Positions 45,601 to 56,640 of a stretch of DNA of 64,000 nt are shown one piece after another (within the stretch, counting starts at the first letter, position 1; every line of letters begins with the position of its first letter). The translations under genes were made by a program, and so were the position numbers. The DNA comes from Plazaster borealis (taxonomy: Eukaryota; Echinodermata; Asteroidea; Forcipulatida; Labidiasteridae), in the NCBI GenBank assembly GCA_021014325.1, contig CM037472.1, positions 16,291,063 through 16,355,062 of the forward strand, written 5' to 3'. The notes below the pieces were generated by a model. That model searched no databases, was not told where the DNA came from, and saw only the letters and a list, made by a program, of their open reading frames with translations.

Positions 45601-46459
45601 TTGAGGGAGATAGCTGACTGTTTGAATATCTCCTCGTCTGATGAAACAATACACAATTGTTGCTGGCTGCGATGGATTGTGAATTTGATTGGTTGAGAAC
45701 CAATCATGTGACATGCTACAAAGAGGCATGTACATGGCTCAGGGGAACATGAGTGATGTACCCCATGGGGTACATCACTCATGTTCCCCACGGGGTACAT
45801 TACCTTGTACCCCACTGGGTTTATTACCTTGTACCCATTACTTTGATCTTTCCCACCATTAGTCGTTTCCACCGACTTGTACTCTATTAGAAATAGCCCC
45901 TGGTATGAGGTTGTAATTATAAAGCAATATTTCTGTCAACGACCGCCGTGTTCACCACTGTACACCTGCCGTTTGAACTCTGCAATCTTCGTTGTAATAA
46001 TGTTGGAAGATGACAACATATCTCCTCCAAGCTATTTCCATTGTAAAACAGAACAATTGTTGCATGCTATGTGGTGGAGTCCATAGTGTTTTGTACACCT
46101 GAGGCGAAGCAGGTTGTGGGTTCGAATCCCACCTGTGTAGTCCGGGGGTTTTTTCATCGGAAGGACTCGGACAACGAGTGTAAGGGTATTCTTTATCCTG
46201 ATGCAATTGCTACATAAATTTTAATTGATTTTTTAAAATATTTTTTTTCAGGAACCGGAGTGACTGCCAATTCCCTCCACCCGGGCGTAGTCAAGACCCA
46301 AATTGGGCGGTTTACTGGGTTATACCAATCAGGCTTCTCATCAGTCGTCCTTGGCCCCATATTCTGGCTGTGTGTCAAGACAGCCAAGCAGGGTGCTCAG
46401 ACTAGTGTCTACTGTGCAGTTGACAGTGAGCTGGAAAACGTATCAGGCAAATATTTCAG
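42445..46459 (+). CDS. RDH13: Retinol dehydrogenase 13-like short-chain dehydrogenase (5 exons seen, 3' end missing)
   Basis: NADP-dependent SDR of the RDH11-14 branch, membrane-associated, interconverting retinol and retinal or similar substrates. Exons: 42445-42633, 43355-43510, 44065-44169, 44940-45149 and 46252-46459, with consistent phases. The cofactor loop TGANCGIG is at 42579-42602, NNAG at 44091-44102 and the catalytic YSDSK at 45089-45103. [20 protein letters not shown] and [10 protein letters not shown] are close to RDH13. The last exon is absent: exon 5 ends VSGKYF with donor CAG|GTAAAG, 17 bp before the gap. The ATG at 42445 opens a hydrophobic N-terminus typical of the family, but in a different frame from [11 protein letters not shown] onward (from 42498), implying a one-base loss or two-base gain between about 42465 and 42498. 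The substrate is not inferable from sequence. RDH14-like naming is possible. Confidence 0.88.
42689..42758. repeat. 70-bp hairpin in RDH intron 1
   Basis: GTAGACCCAGTAACTGG at the left and its exact complement CCAGTTACTGGGTCTAC at the right, with inner GCGCTGTACTT/AGTACAGCGC also pairing. Loop of about 10 nt. Confidence 0.88.
43355..43510 (+). CDS. RDH13: RDH exon 2
   Basis: Acceptor GGGGCAAG|G and donor CAG|GTAGGC. Encodes [18 protein letters not shown] and [13 protein letters not shown]. Confidence 0.93.
43796..43957 (-). mobile_element. tRNA-Leu-like SINE, 5' part (minus), RDH intron 2
   Basis: On the minus strand it begins GTGTCAGGCCAAGTGG, has the anticodon loop CTCAAGC (CAA, as in tRNA-Leu), a long variable arm and a degenerate B box. 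It then continues into CCGTAGGTCCC and TTGTGTAATGCA segments shared with the fuller copy at 53659. Confidence 0.75.
44065..44169 (+). CDS. RDH13: RDH exon 3
   Basis: Acceptor TTTGTTTCAG and donor TAG|GTATTT. Encodes [14 protein letters not shown] and [11 protein letters not shown]. Confidence 0.95.
44213..44510 (+). repeat. Minisatellite, ~26-bp unit, ~11 copies, RDH intron 3
   Basis: Repeats of GTTTAACCAGAGGTGTGTCC followed by GGGTGA-type sequence, with variants and partial copies. Confidence 0.93.
44940..45149 (+). CDS. RDH13: RDH exon 4 (catalytic YSDSK)
   Basis: Acceptor TTTCCCCCACAG and donor AAG|GTTAGT. Contains [10 protein letters not shown] and [20 protein letters not shown]. Confidence 0.95.
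45742..45789. repeat. 48-bp perfect palindrome, RDH intron 4
   Basis: GGGGAACATGAGTGATGTAC is followed immediately by its inverse, with no spacer (centre CCCCATGGGG). Two further CGGGGTACAT/CTTGTACCC-type fragments follow to 45840. Confidence 0.93.
46074..46141 (+). mobile_element. tRNA-derived SINE fragment before RDH exon 5
   Basis: Strong B box GTGGGTTCGAATCCCAC (46116-46132) with a weak A-box region upstream. It lies about 110 bp before the exon 5 acceptor. Probably a degraded SINE head. Confidence 0.55.
46252..46459 (+). CDS. RDH13: RDH exon 5
   Basis: Acceptor TTTTTTTTCAG. Encodes [19 protein letters not shown] and [14 protein letters not shown], and ends in phase 2 at ENVSGKYF. Confidence 0.93.
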
Positions 46460-46476
46460 GTAAAGGATATACATGT

Positions 46477-46976
46477 NNNNNNNNNNNNNNNNNNNNNNNN
46501 NNNNNNNNNNNNNNNNNNNNNNNNNNNNNNNNNNNNNNNNNNNNNNNNNNNNNNNNNNNNNNNNNNNNNNNNNNNNNNNNNNNNNNNNNNNNNNNNNNNN
46601 NNNNNNNNNNNNNNNNNNNNNNNNNNNNNNNNNNNNNNNNNNNNNNNNNNNNNNNNNNNNNNNNNNNNNNNNNNNNNNNNNNNNNNNNNNNNNNNNNNNN
46701 NNNNNNNNNNNNNNNNNNNNNNNNNNNNNNNNNNNNNNNNNNNNNNNNNNNNNNNNNNNNNNNNNNNNNNNNNNNNNNNNNNNNNNNNNNNNNNNNNNNN
46801 NNNNNNNNNNNNNNNNNNNNNNNNNNNNNNNNNNNNNNNNNNNNNNNNNNNNNNNNNNNNNNNNNNNNNNNNNNNNNNNNNNNNNNNNNNNNNNNNNNNN
46901 NNNNNNNNNNNNNNNNNNNNNNNNNNNNNNNNNNNNNNNNNNNNNNNNNNNNNNNNNNNNNNNNNNNNNNNNNNNN
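46477..46976. other. Assembly gap (500 N)
   Basis: Exactly 500 N, the same size as the first gap. Orientation and distance across it are unproven, and it interrupts the RDH gene. Open frames spanning it are artefacts. Confidence 0.98.
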
Positions 46977-48550
46977 TCAATTTCAAGTGCAGGGTTTTCT
47001 GCATGTGCAAGCACAAGGTGGCAATTTGGGTGTTAGTAGCAAATTTGGAGCCAACAGGCAAAGACAAGAGTTGTTCAATTTATTTGTTCATATATGCTAA
47101 ACTTTTTAAAGAATGAAGCTGAAATTCACGGCAATCATCCAAAAAAGCTATTGAAGTGTTCCAAATGCACAACACGGCATGTTAAATTAAAAACGTGGTG
47201 TTTTTTAGGTTTCTCAGGTTTTAGATGAACCAATGCATTTACAACCAAGATCCCTAAATGATATTTCTTTAAAGGTGAGTCATACTTTGGTAATAACCAT
47301 TACAAGAAAATGTAATTTTCATCGGAAATCCTATTTGTTATAAAGATGGTAATGGTATTAAATATCCTTTGAAATTATTTGGTCTGAAGTGCTAACGCTT
47401 AAAATCAATCAAAGTATGTCAACAGTATTGACAAAAACTAATCTTTGACAATACCTTTTTTTTTTACAATTTAAAAGTAAAAACAAAATTAAATCTTAGA
47501 ATGAAGACAAAATTCACAGAGATTTTCCCAATCCCTTGAAATGCTCCAGATGCACAACACAGCAACTTAGATTAAAAACATAAAAAGCATGGTGTTGATG
47601 GCATTTTGAGTCTTCTCACGCTTTTAGTCTATCCATTTATGCCCAAGAACCCCCCCCCCCCCTACTCGTTCTTAAACAAGCCAGAGAGAATGTACGTATA
47701 AATAAATAAAAACTGGTTGGAAACATTCTCGGAGTTTATCATCATCAGCTACCTCTGCATGGAGGTGCAATATCCTGTGGAAAATACCTCGGCCACAGAC
47801 CCATGGCACTTTTTGCACTCTGATTTACTCCATGTAATTGTCACATTATCATATATCAATACCAGCGTGTCAGTTTACATGTTGCTCACCCTAAAAAAAT
47901 CTTAATCAGCAGTCTACCTTAATAGTAGGCACACAGTTTTCACAAACCTGAATGCATTTACTCCAAACCCAAAGGTTCCGTTACTGTCAAGAAAATGTCC
48001 AACCCTGACTGGAAATTTAATTTAGTCGCTGCACGGTTTAAATTTACCCTGTGGAAAAAAAGGCTCTGAGGTAGAGTTTGCATTAGGCAAACTACACAGG
48101 TTCCAGTGCAACCATGGACACTTTATTGGATGGTCTACACAGTCCCTGAGACCTGTCACTTTCCTTGGTTGTCTTCTTGTTGTATAAGACCCACCACAAG
48201 ATCGTACAAGTGACTAATGAAGTCACTAAACCGTGGCGTAGTGAAGATTCACTGACCCGTGGAACATTTGTGTCTGCGAGTCTTCCCAGGCGGTTATAAA
48301 CAGTTTCATTATGGGATAATTGAGTTAATTTGAAGGATGAGTTGCTTTACCATAGATCATTGTAATGTCTTACAACAACCCACCCCCCCCCCACCCAAAC
48401 GGAAAAAAAGAAGAAGAAAGAAAGCCAAAAAACAATAACCAAATGCGAGAAAAAAGGAGAAATATTTACCCAGTCAGTTTCCCTTGTGGTTTATTGCTTG
48501 ATATGTGAAAAAAAAAGACGCATCCCTTTAAGGTGATCCCTCTGCTGCTG

Positions 48551-48790
48551 CTTCCCAGGTTGTATCGTAGCATGCTGCTGCTTCCCAGTTTGGGTGTGAT
48601 CCCTGGCTACACGGCAGTTTCAGGTTGAATGGCTTCTGACTGGCACCCACGAACAAAGATATTGACAAAATAGGGAGACCGCCAACATAGGGCTAGATAG
48701 CTCAGTTGGTAGAGCGCCGGCACGTTAAACAGGAGGTCGCAGGTGCAAGTGCCACTCTATTCAGTTTTTCTTTGTTCATCCCAAAATTGT
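48551..48790 (+). mobile_element. tRNA-derived SINE with shared 5' extension
   Basis: tRNA-like part from 48690 (GGCTAGATAGCTCAGTTGGT, then GCGCCGGCACGTTAA) with a decayed B box, ending TTTTTCTTTGTTCATCCC. The preceding ~130 bp (GGGTGTGATCCCTGGCTACA and ATTGACAAAATAGGG blocks) matches 33855-33981. Confidence 0.75.
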
Positions 48791-49929
48791 TTTTTTTAAA
48801 GAAGTGAAGAAAAACAAAAATCAAGAAAGAGAGACAAGGGTGAGTTTCTAAGTGAAAATAGTGAACTGGGTGGGGCAAGGGGTGAAAACAGTACAGATAT
48901 AGTCTACTCTTCCATAAAAGTCTTCTTCAAATGTTATTCCAGAAAGATAATTTCTGTATCCTATTTTTACTGCATCATTAACTCAAATGCTCTAGACTGT
49001 TGAAGGTTATGGGGTTTCAAGTCACACCCAGGCAGGGTGCCTGTGGATTTTGTTGAGCATTTTCAGAGCGTTGTAAGTAAATAATATGAAAGGAGTAGAA
49101 GGTATCTTACAAAGACAAGGGAAATTTACATAATATAAGCATCGGATATCTTGCATAAAAATAAAACACAAATAAATGCTCATTTAGAATTTGAGTGCAT
49201 CATTATCATAATTGTAAACGCTAATAAACAAAATACAGGCACAATAATCATTACAGTGTCTAGTCCATTCTCTTAATCGTCCAATCATTAGCGCCATAAA
49301 TTACCATGGCACTGCCCCCTATGCATTATTTAATTGCAGAGGCGAAAAAAATAAAAATGACACAAGAAATTGAGATCAGTAATCCAGAAAGTGCAAAGCC
49401 ACCTCTGGGTAAAAGTACATTTACCTCCATACTGAACAAGGGGGGACAATCTGTATAGATAAAGACAGCCATGGACATATGATAATCAGTGTGTACAGCC
49501 ATATTGCTTTAATGAAGTGCCTTGCCATTCAGGGGTTTTTGTTTAGGTTGTACGTTGTATGTACACAAGAGACTCGGTCCACTCAATTTCAAGTAACTAT
49601 ATTGAGTTGTTATGTGTGAGTATTCTGTTAATATTACATGTACCAAGAGAAAAGACTGTTATTCGTCTATTAAGTGTTTGGCCAGAACAATGTTTGTCAA
49701 ATGTCGGTGTTCCTTGACAATTGTACTTTCCTTACAATCACTTGGACTCATGAATTTGATTAAAGGGATCAGGCTTTCTTTTTCAGTGATTCTGGAATGA
49801 TTCTTTAGCCTGTCCTTTCACTTTTTTTCAGCATAATTTGAATTTTGTAAACTAATAGTAACAGCATTTTAATAGATTTAAACATGCATATAGTTGGGGA
49901 CAAAATAATTTCCAAGACTTTGTTTGAAA

Positions 49930-49933
<4 letters not shown>

Positions 49934-49967
<34 letters not shown>

Positions 49968-49977
49968 TAGGCCACTT
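49934..49977 (+). repeat. AAC microsatellite
   Basis: About 14 uninterrupted copies of the trinucleotide. Confidence 0.97.
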
Positions 49978-50524
49978 GTATGTTTCCCTACAACATATTC
50001 TTTAAGGGCACTGTACACTAAATTGTGCTTTATAAATTAAATCCAGTAATTGGAAAACTAATCAATTACAATTTTCAGGAAAGTATAGAGTTACACCAGT
50101 ATTTTACCATGAACTACAGATTCAAAACTCATTAATTAGAACTTAAAATGGTGGGCAAAATATTCTTGTTCCAAGAAAGGATTACAGCATTCTGGCTGTA
50201 CCAGGCAAAATTCACCTTTTTCCCCAGATGTCATTATTTAAAAAAAGGGATTATAATGGTAATATTAGTGCAATTTATAGAGCGTCTTACTTAGAAACCA
50301 CCTCAAAGCACTGAACAAAAAGTCAAATTAAAACTAAACAACAAAACTGTAGCAGAAAAAAAATAGAAGAAAAAAAGAACAAAGGATTACCAACAAAAAG
50401 CACAAAATATTACCAACTAAGTAAACCAAACTAGTAACTATTCAAACTTAAAAACCTATTTTTAAAACTACAAATACTATTAAAACTACAGAGATATTAC
50501 ATAAACCAAGCCTGCAGAAGTATT

Positions 50525-50760
50525 TACAGTTAAAGGAAGTGTACCTTTGGTAATTATTCCAAAAATTAATGACCATAAAAACTTACTTGGTAAGAAGCAC
50601 TGCAGCTGTTGATAATGTATAACATTTTGAAAAACAATTCCCTTCAAAGGAATGTGGTTTTAGAGAGAGATTCAAAAACATTTCAATCTGAGAAACGCTT
50701 CTGCATGAAACGTTTGTCAGATTGTTTAGCGTGTATTCTTCCTGCGTGGACATAGCGGCT
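50525..50760. mobile_element. Decayed relative of the TTAA-MITE
   Basis: TTAAAGGAAGTGTACCTTTG followed by TAATTATTCCAAAAATTAAT parallels the left end and interior of the MITE at 29297 (acttggtaa, gttgataat, aaaacattgtg blocks), with many differences and a lost right end. Confidence 0.55.
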
Positions 50761-50979
50761 CCAGATTTTCGGCAAATATCCCCCAAAACGCTACCACCTT
50801 TTGAAACAAAGTTTGCACTGGTTAGTTTTATGGTATATATCTACATTTATATAGAATTGAAACAATCGAACGGTTCCAAAACCAATACCTGTATATTTTG
50901 CCTTTAAAGCAGGAGAGTAGAAGTACAGTTGTTTCTTTTTACGTTATCTTTTCTTTTCTTTTTTTTGTTACCAATCCAG

Positions 50980-51072
50980 GAATGCACAGTGGAGTTTGAA
51001 GCAAGTCTCGTTGCCAAGTTTGATGAGTTGATTGAAGCCTTGAAGAGAAGGAAGGAGCTGTTGATTCGACAG
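50980..51072 (+). CDS. TRIM9: TRIM9/TRIM67-type coiled-coil exon (single exon of a gene)
   Basis: 31 codons, phase 0 at both ends, with acceptor CCAATCCAG and donor CAG|GTGAGG. The peptide contains VEFEASLVAKFDELIEALKR, closely resembling the coiled-coil segment of vertebrate TRIM9/67 that follows B-box 2. It lies in contig 3 on the strand opposite to the RING/B-box exon at 12839-13609. It is either a later exon of the same gene, which requires a contig inversion, or part of a second class I TRIM gene (TRIM36/46 have related segments). I found no further exons (COS, FN3, SPRY) up to 64000, so introns would be long. Confidence 0.8.
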
Positions 51073-53658
51073 GTGAGGAAGACACTCTGTGGGCAGCTTG
51101 GAGGAAGGGAGACCTTCCTCCATAGCTAGACAGAGTCATGGAAAAGGAATTGGAAAAGAATTTGGGGCAACAATTTATGGAGCAAAGTGAATATCTAAAT
51201 GCACAGTCCACAACAGGTTACCAGATCAAATGCCATTGGGTTGATAGTGTTTATGACTGGTGCCCTGTTCGCTCTCTTTGATAAGCATATAGATTCGACA
51301 AGCAACATTTTCTGCCGTAAAATTAAACTGGACTTTAAACTTCATTCAGAGTCAGTTGAATCCCAAGTGTTACTGAAAATATTCTGCAATTTTTTTTTAA
51401 AAGTGGTTCACCTGCAACCTTTCAGAGAAACACAGCTAACATCTTCTGCAATTTATTAAGTGTAAACAAAAAAATAAAAAAATGATATGCAGATTTTTTA
51501 TTTATGAGTGATTTTTTCACTGTGCATAATACTGTAAACCATTTTGGGCGCGATCCAGTAGTTTTCCCATCAATGCGTTGAACGATCATATGCACTGCTG
51601 AGTGGATGTTAAACGCGCCCACCTGAAGACCCTCCCGACCTGCAAATCTAATGATACATTTATTACAATTCATTTCACAGCCCCACTCCTAACTGCAAGG
51701 TCACATAAATGACCCAGAAAGTGACCTTCAACACCAGCAATATTAAAGCAATACAGAAAGCAGGATCAATAGTGGGGTCGTCCTATCCATGTTACATTTG
51801 TAGTTCAGTTAGAAACACACACCTTTCCTTCAGTGTGTGAGTGGTTTAATGGAAGTATTGCAGTCAAACTTAAAATTATTTATTTGCTCTTCCTTTTTAC
51901 AAATTGGCAGCCAAAGATCTAGAGAAGTTAAAGGGAAAAAAATTAATGTACAAAACACAAGTTCATTTTTGTATCGCAATGTACACCATGTACAACACCC
52001 CCCTGTTTCTTTACAGTCAACAACCCAGATAAAGTCAATTTCATCATCAAAAACAATTTGTGTGTGGGTTTTTTTCCTTCTTTTTTGTCATTGGTTTTTA
52101 AGAGAAAAAGTTCCCCATGAGTGACAAATTCAATCACTCTGTTCTGCAAGAGGCCTGTATCTTTTGCGCTGGAGATGGTTTTTGGTTTTTTCAAGATGAT
52201 CCAAATTTTCTACAATACCATACACCTACTATAAAGGAACAACACTAACAGATTGATTTGAGTGGCAAGAAAACAAAAATGCTTGTAGATCAATTCCGAT
52301 CAGCAAATTGCATGAACCGAGCAGATTTTTCCATCACCTGGTTCAATAGCAAAGCAAGTAAGTAGAAATAATGCTAGTTAAAAAACGAGTGGGCAACCAG
52401 TCAGAATAGCATTTGTGCATACATGTAGCATGGTAATTCAAGCTGTTTCCCTACTTTTGCTCAGCAGTATTTGTCTTTGTTTGGCAAATTTCGTCGCTGG
52501 ACCCACCAGGTGACCTATATTATGGTCAACAGCCAAAAATAAAATGTGTTTATTGGGAAAATCATGATTGAAGTTGCAATATTTTGCAAACTGCTGTTTC
52601 AAGAGTCTGCTTTCTATTTTTGTATTTATTTATTATTATTATTTTGAAGACAAAAATACAACTGACTTCATTCTTGCTGAACTGTCGATATGTTTTCAGT
52701 CTTGCAACTATTATAATGAGTAATTAATTCCTAAACACATACGTCACTTTGTGAAAATGAAAAAACTAGTTCTCAACACAAGCTTGATCTGTGGTCAATG
52801 TTACACTTCCCCCAGTTGTGTGTTTTGGTTTTGGGGTTTTTTGGGTGGTGGTTTTTTTTTGGGGGGGGGGGAACTAAACCAATCTGTCAATTATTCCAGA
52901 ATCAAGAATTCATGAAAAAACACCTGCCTTACCTACTGTCCTCTCGTCACTTTGGCAATCTCAATGGTTTGAGTGGGGTTTTCTTTAACACATCTGCTCT
53001 AGAAAGCAGGTCATGGATCAGCCCCATTTTTAAACTTTGTGGATTTTTGTCCCCAACAGAATTTACCCTGACCACAACCTTAAAGTGGAATTTTGGGTAA
53101 CTTAAATACACCTGTTTATGTATTCAGTGAGATCTACATGTAGCTTTCATTCATGCTCCATGTACTGTTCATTGTAGCTTATAATTAAGTTATGTTCTCA
53201 AATCTTTCCCTCTCTGCTTTTAGTATGAAGGGAAAGGAAGAGAATTTCGCATGAGTTGTATTGTTGTTGTTTCTACACACAAAAAGTAATTCAGTTCCGT
53301 ACCTTAATGTACATGTACACTCCCTTCAGAAGTTTCTGCATTTCAGCAGCACTTAACATCTTATGGATGAACATAGCAATTTGAACACTTGGTTTCATTT
53401 GGTTAAAACAGCCATGTCAATCCAGTGTCGAGAAGATCCAATAGTGTCTCCATGGAGTCAGTTTCCCTGATTGTGAAAAGATACCAATTTTGAGCACCGT
53501 GTCTAGACCACCATATTAGGACTTAATCACATTCAGTCATTCAGTCAGCTCATGACGAGACTGAGTGAGACACTACTATCCAAACAGACATGGAAGTACA
53601 GAAGGGGACGTGTACAGGCATTGATGTGTCTTTCTCTTTTGCAAAGGCTATATTTGGC

Positions 53659-54055
53659 GTGTCGTGGCCGAGCGGATAAGAGCACCGGACTCGAGCTCTG
53701 GTGTTTCTGCTCAGCAGAGTGTGGGTTCGAGTCCCGGTCGTGACACTTGTCCACTTGTGTCCGTAAAGCCGTAGGTCCCGTGTGTTGTGTATAATGCACA
53801 TTAAAGAACCCAGTGCACTTTTCGTAAAGAGAAGGGGTTCGCCCTGGTGTTCCTGGTTTGATTGGCTGCATATTGAGAAACCTTGTAAACCATTATATGG
53901 TGCTATGTAAAGGAAAAAGGTCTCATACTTAAAAAATGTAGCTCCACATACCTTGCAGGAATAAATACTGAATGTTGGAGCGCCATGAGCATCGCTGAGT
54001 GACGGATTTGAGCACTATATAAGAAGCCACTATTATTTTTATTATTTGTTTTATT
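53659..54055 (+). mobile_element. tRNA-derived SINE, near complete, with ATT-rich tail
   Basis: The tRNA-like head (53661-53744) has class II shape: GTCGTGGCCGAGCGG, anticodon loop CTCGAGC, a long variable arm, B box GGGTTCGAGTCCC and a wobble-paired acceptor stem. The body follows (CCGTAGGTCCC, TTAAAGAACCCAGTGCACTT, GGAGCGCCATGAGCATCGC), ending in GAGCACTATATAAGAAGCC and an ATT-rich tail. No CCA is encoded, and the body continues past the tRNA, so it is a SINE. Confidence 0.88.
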
Positions 54056-56460
54056 TAGTATGTTTCTACAAGTATTAATGCAAAAGCGAAGTAAATCTTT
54101 TATAGCACAAACAAATTCAATTCTGGCAAGAGCTGTCCATAGATCTATCAGAATTAATGGTTACCCATCTTACAAACTTGTTTTTCTCTCAGCAGAACCA
54201 TGTGATGGAATCTGGAGGGTTTATTTAAAAAAAGATTATTATTTGTTTATTTTTTATTTTTGTTTCTTTGGGTTTTTGTTGTTTTTTTGTTGTTGTTGTT
54301 TTTTGGGTTTTTTTTTTGGGGGGGGGGTGTTTCCCTTCTCTTTTCTTTTTGGGGGGAGGGCTAGGTTCAAATAGTTTGAAATATTTAAACACATCTGTAA
54401 CCTAAACAAATCATTGGCAATGAATATAGATTTGCAGTGTGAGTAAATATATAGGAGAAATTCAGTATCAAAGGGCGTTAATAGAGGCCGAGGATATATT
54501 AAATCCCTGTGATTCACTAACATTCTTCTCCTCTTCCCTCTACCTCCCTCGTCACGTCAACAGGCATCAGAAATCAGAAAGAACTCTGCACAGGCCGAGG
54601 CCTTTAGAAATGTGGTACGTCTTAGGGGGTATCCAGTTAACTCAGGCTGTTGTCCTGCTCCCACGATTGAAAACCCTCTCTTTCTCTTTTTTAATAAAAA
54701 TGTAATTGCTCAGCTGCCATTCTCATCCCAGGAGGTTCTAAGACACAATGACATGAATGAGTCTGAAAATGGGGTTTGTGAGCCAGACTAAAAGCCTCCA
54801 TTTGTATGTTGTGTGTCTACATCTATTGAGAAAGTTGCTATAAAAAGACTGTTTGTACAGCCATGTCTTTTCTCTTCGGTTTTTTTAAGGTTAATGTAGT
54901 GACCCCGATTCTGCTCTTTAAAATTGGAGTTTGCTGAGTAAAATGTGCACTCCGTCATAGTGACAGTACATTTTGAATGTACATGTACATGTATGGTAGA
55001 CAAATTGAAGAAGAATAAGCAAACATATATTGCCAAAAAGCTATGAGAAAAAGGGAACAAACCAAACCATGATTGAGAGAACATTATTGACAAAGTGATA
55101 ATAATTGCAATGAAAAAAGAACACAAAAACAAAATACAGTATAAAATTATAAAATATTTCTTTGGGATTTCTGCCCCCAATGCTTACATAAATATGCTTC
55201 TTTCCGTTCAGATGTCATTAAAAAAAGTAATTATAAAACAGACATGCTGGAGTTTTTTTACATACATATACTCAAATGGACAACTTTTTTCATGTAAGAT
55301 TGTCCGGGAGTAATTTTAGAATCTCTCCTTTTTTTCAATTGACAACTTCCAAGTGCAATATGATATGATAAATCAGTGAGCATTTATGTTCAGTTCTCCA
55401 GATGAGTAGTCATTACAATGTGAAATCAAACCATTTTGCCCATGAACTGACATATTCTATGCCTAATTCCATGTGGCACTTCATGGTCAGTTGGTTTTGA
55501 CTTCAAAATCGGTCTCCTAAGCAAATAAAATAAATATCAGGCAAAGTGATGCATATGAAATGGAGGTGATGAAGCATGGCTTACAAACACTTTGCTTTAC
55601 ACGCAGTGGGTTTGTTGATATTGTCAACCGAAGAGAACTAACTAGCTTGACCGAGAAAGACGGGAGTTGATAAATGGATAATCGCTTTGTAAAATTTTGC
55701 TGTATCTCCTATAAAAGCTACACTGATCTACTATTGATAATTAATGAAGATGTTGAAAGATAAAATCACTCTATTTCTGGATGAGCTATGAGTTAACTGG
55801 AGCCCCTCTTCATTATGACATTTGTGTTGTTTATTGTAGAACTCAGCACGGTCAGGTTCAGTTGATTAACCGTGTATAATTTATTTACTTTGTACATTCT
55901 TCGTTGTTGATTTTTTTCTTTTCTTTTTTCCATTTGATGATTTTCATTTTTTACTCTGTGGAGTTCTATTAAGTTTCTGGTGTCTTGTTATATTGAGAAT
56001 TTTGTGGTGTGATATAAATTGCATGATGATTTTATTGATTTCATGATTGTTTGCATGACTTCAAAATAGCACAGAAATTCCATTTAAGACTCAATTTGGC
56101 CCTGAAAATGTATCAATGTAAAAATAAAAAACATAAATAGAAAGGCTCTTTTTAAAACTTCAGAAAAAGAGTTTCTGTCCAAGACATACTTGCTTGGTCT
56201 TTTTTATAATTGATCTCCCTTAACAGTGGTCCGCTGGCCAAAAGCTAGTTAAAACACCTGAGGACCAGTCAGAATTCACTCCAAGTGGTCCGGCTGCCTA
56301 GGTCAGTGTTGAAAAGCATTCCTGTTTCATTTGAAATATTGACTTAGTGAAAAAGTTGACAGACTAGTGAAATGACAAGCTGACCAGTCACCGCTGGCCA
56401 GTTACTGAACAAATTAAGGGCAAACCCTGTACTGCTATAATGTCCATGTTTTTACACGAA

Positions 56461-56640
56461 GTGTCATGTCTGAGCAGTCTATAGTGCACCAGGCTCAAGT
56501 TTTTGTGTTGCAGGATGGGGGTTCGAATCCAAGTAAGACATGTAAGAAGGACATGTGTCCTTGTGCAAGATACTCTACCATAGTTGCTTTGATGAACACT
56601 CACTGCATTTTTTAGCTCAAATGTACAATAAATGTATGAG
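56461..56640 (+). mobile_element. tRNA-derived SINE fragment
   Basis: GTGTCATGTCTGAGCAGTCT head with CAGGCTCAAGTTTTTGTG (Leu-like anticodon arm) and B box GGGTTCGAATCC. The tail resembles the CAAGACACTTAACCATTATT segment of the copy at 43796. Confidence 0.7.

Larger units (their letters stand above)
46977..50979. other. Left part of contig 3; no exon recognised upstream of 50980
   Basis: I looked on the plus strand for the last RDH exon and for the TRIM9/67 exon that should precede 50980, and found neither. It contains a SINE (48551-48790), an AAC microsatellite (49934-49977) and a decayed TTAA-MITE relative (50525-50760). C-rich or A-rich runs lie near 47650 and 48380-48430. Confidence 0.45.

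Noticed and set aside
54565..54620. Candidate next TRIM9/67 exon (CAACAG|GCATCAG...)
   Set aside because: It has an acceptor-like start, but the translation does not resemble the expected coiled-coil/COS sequence and the donor is poor.
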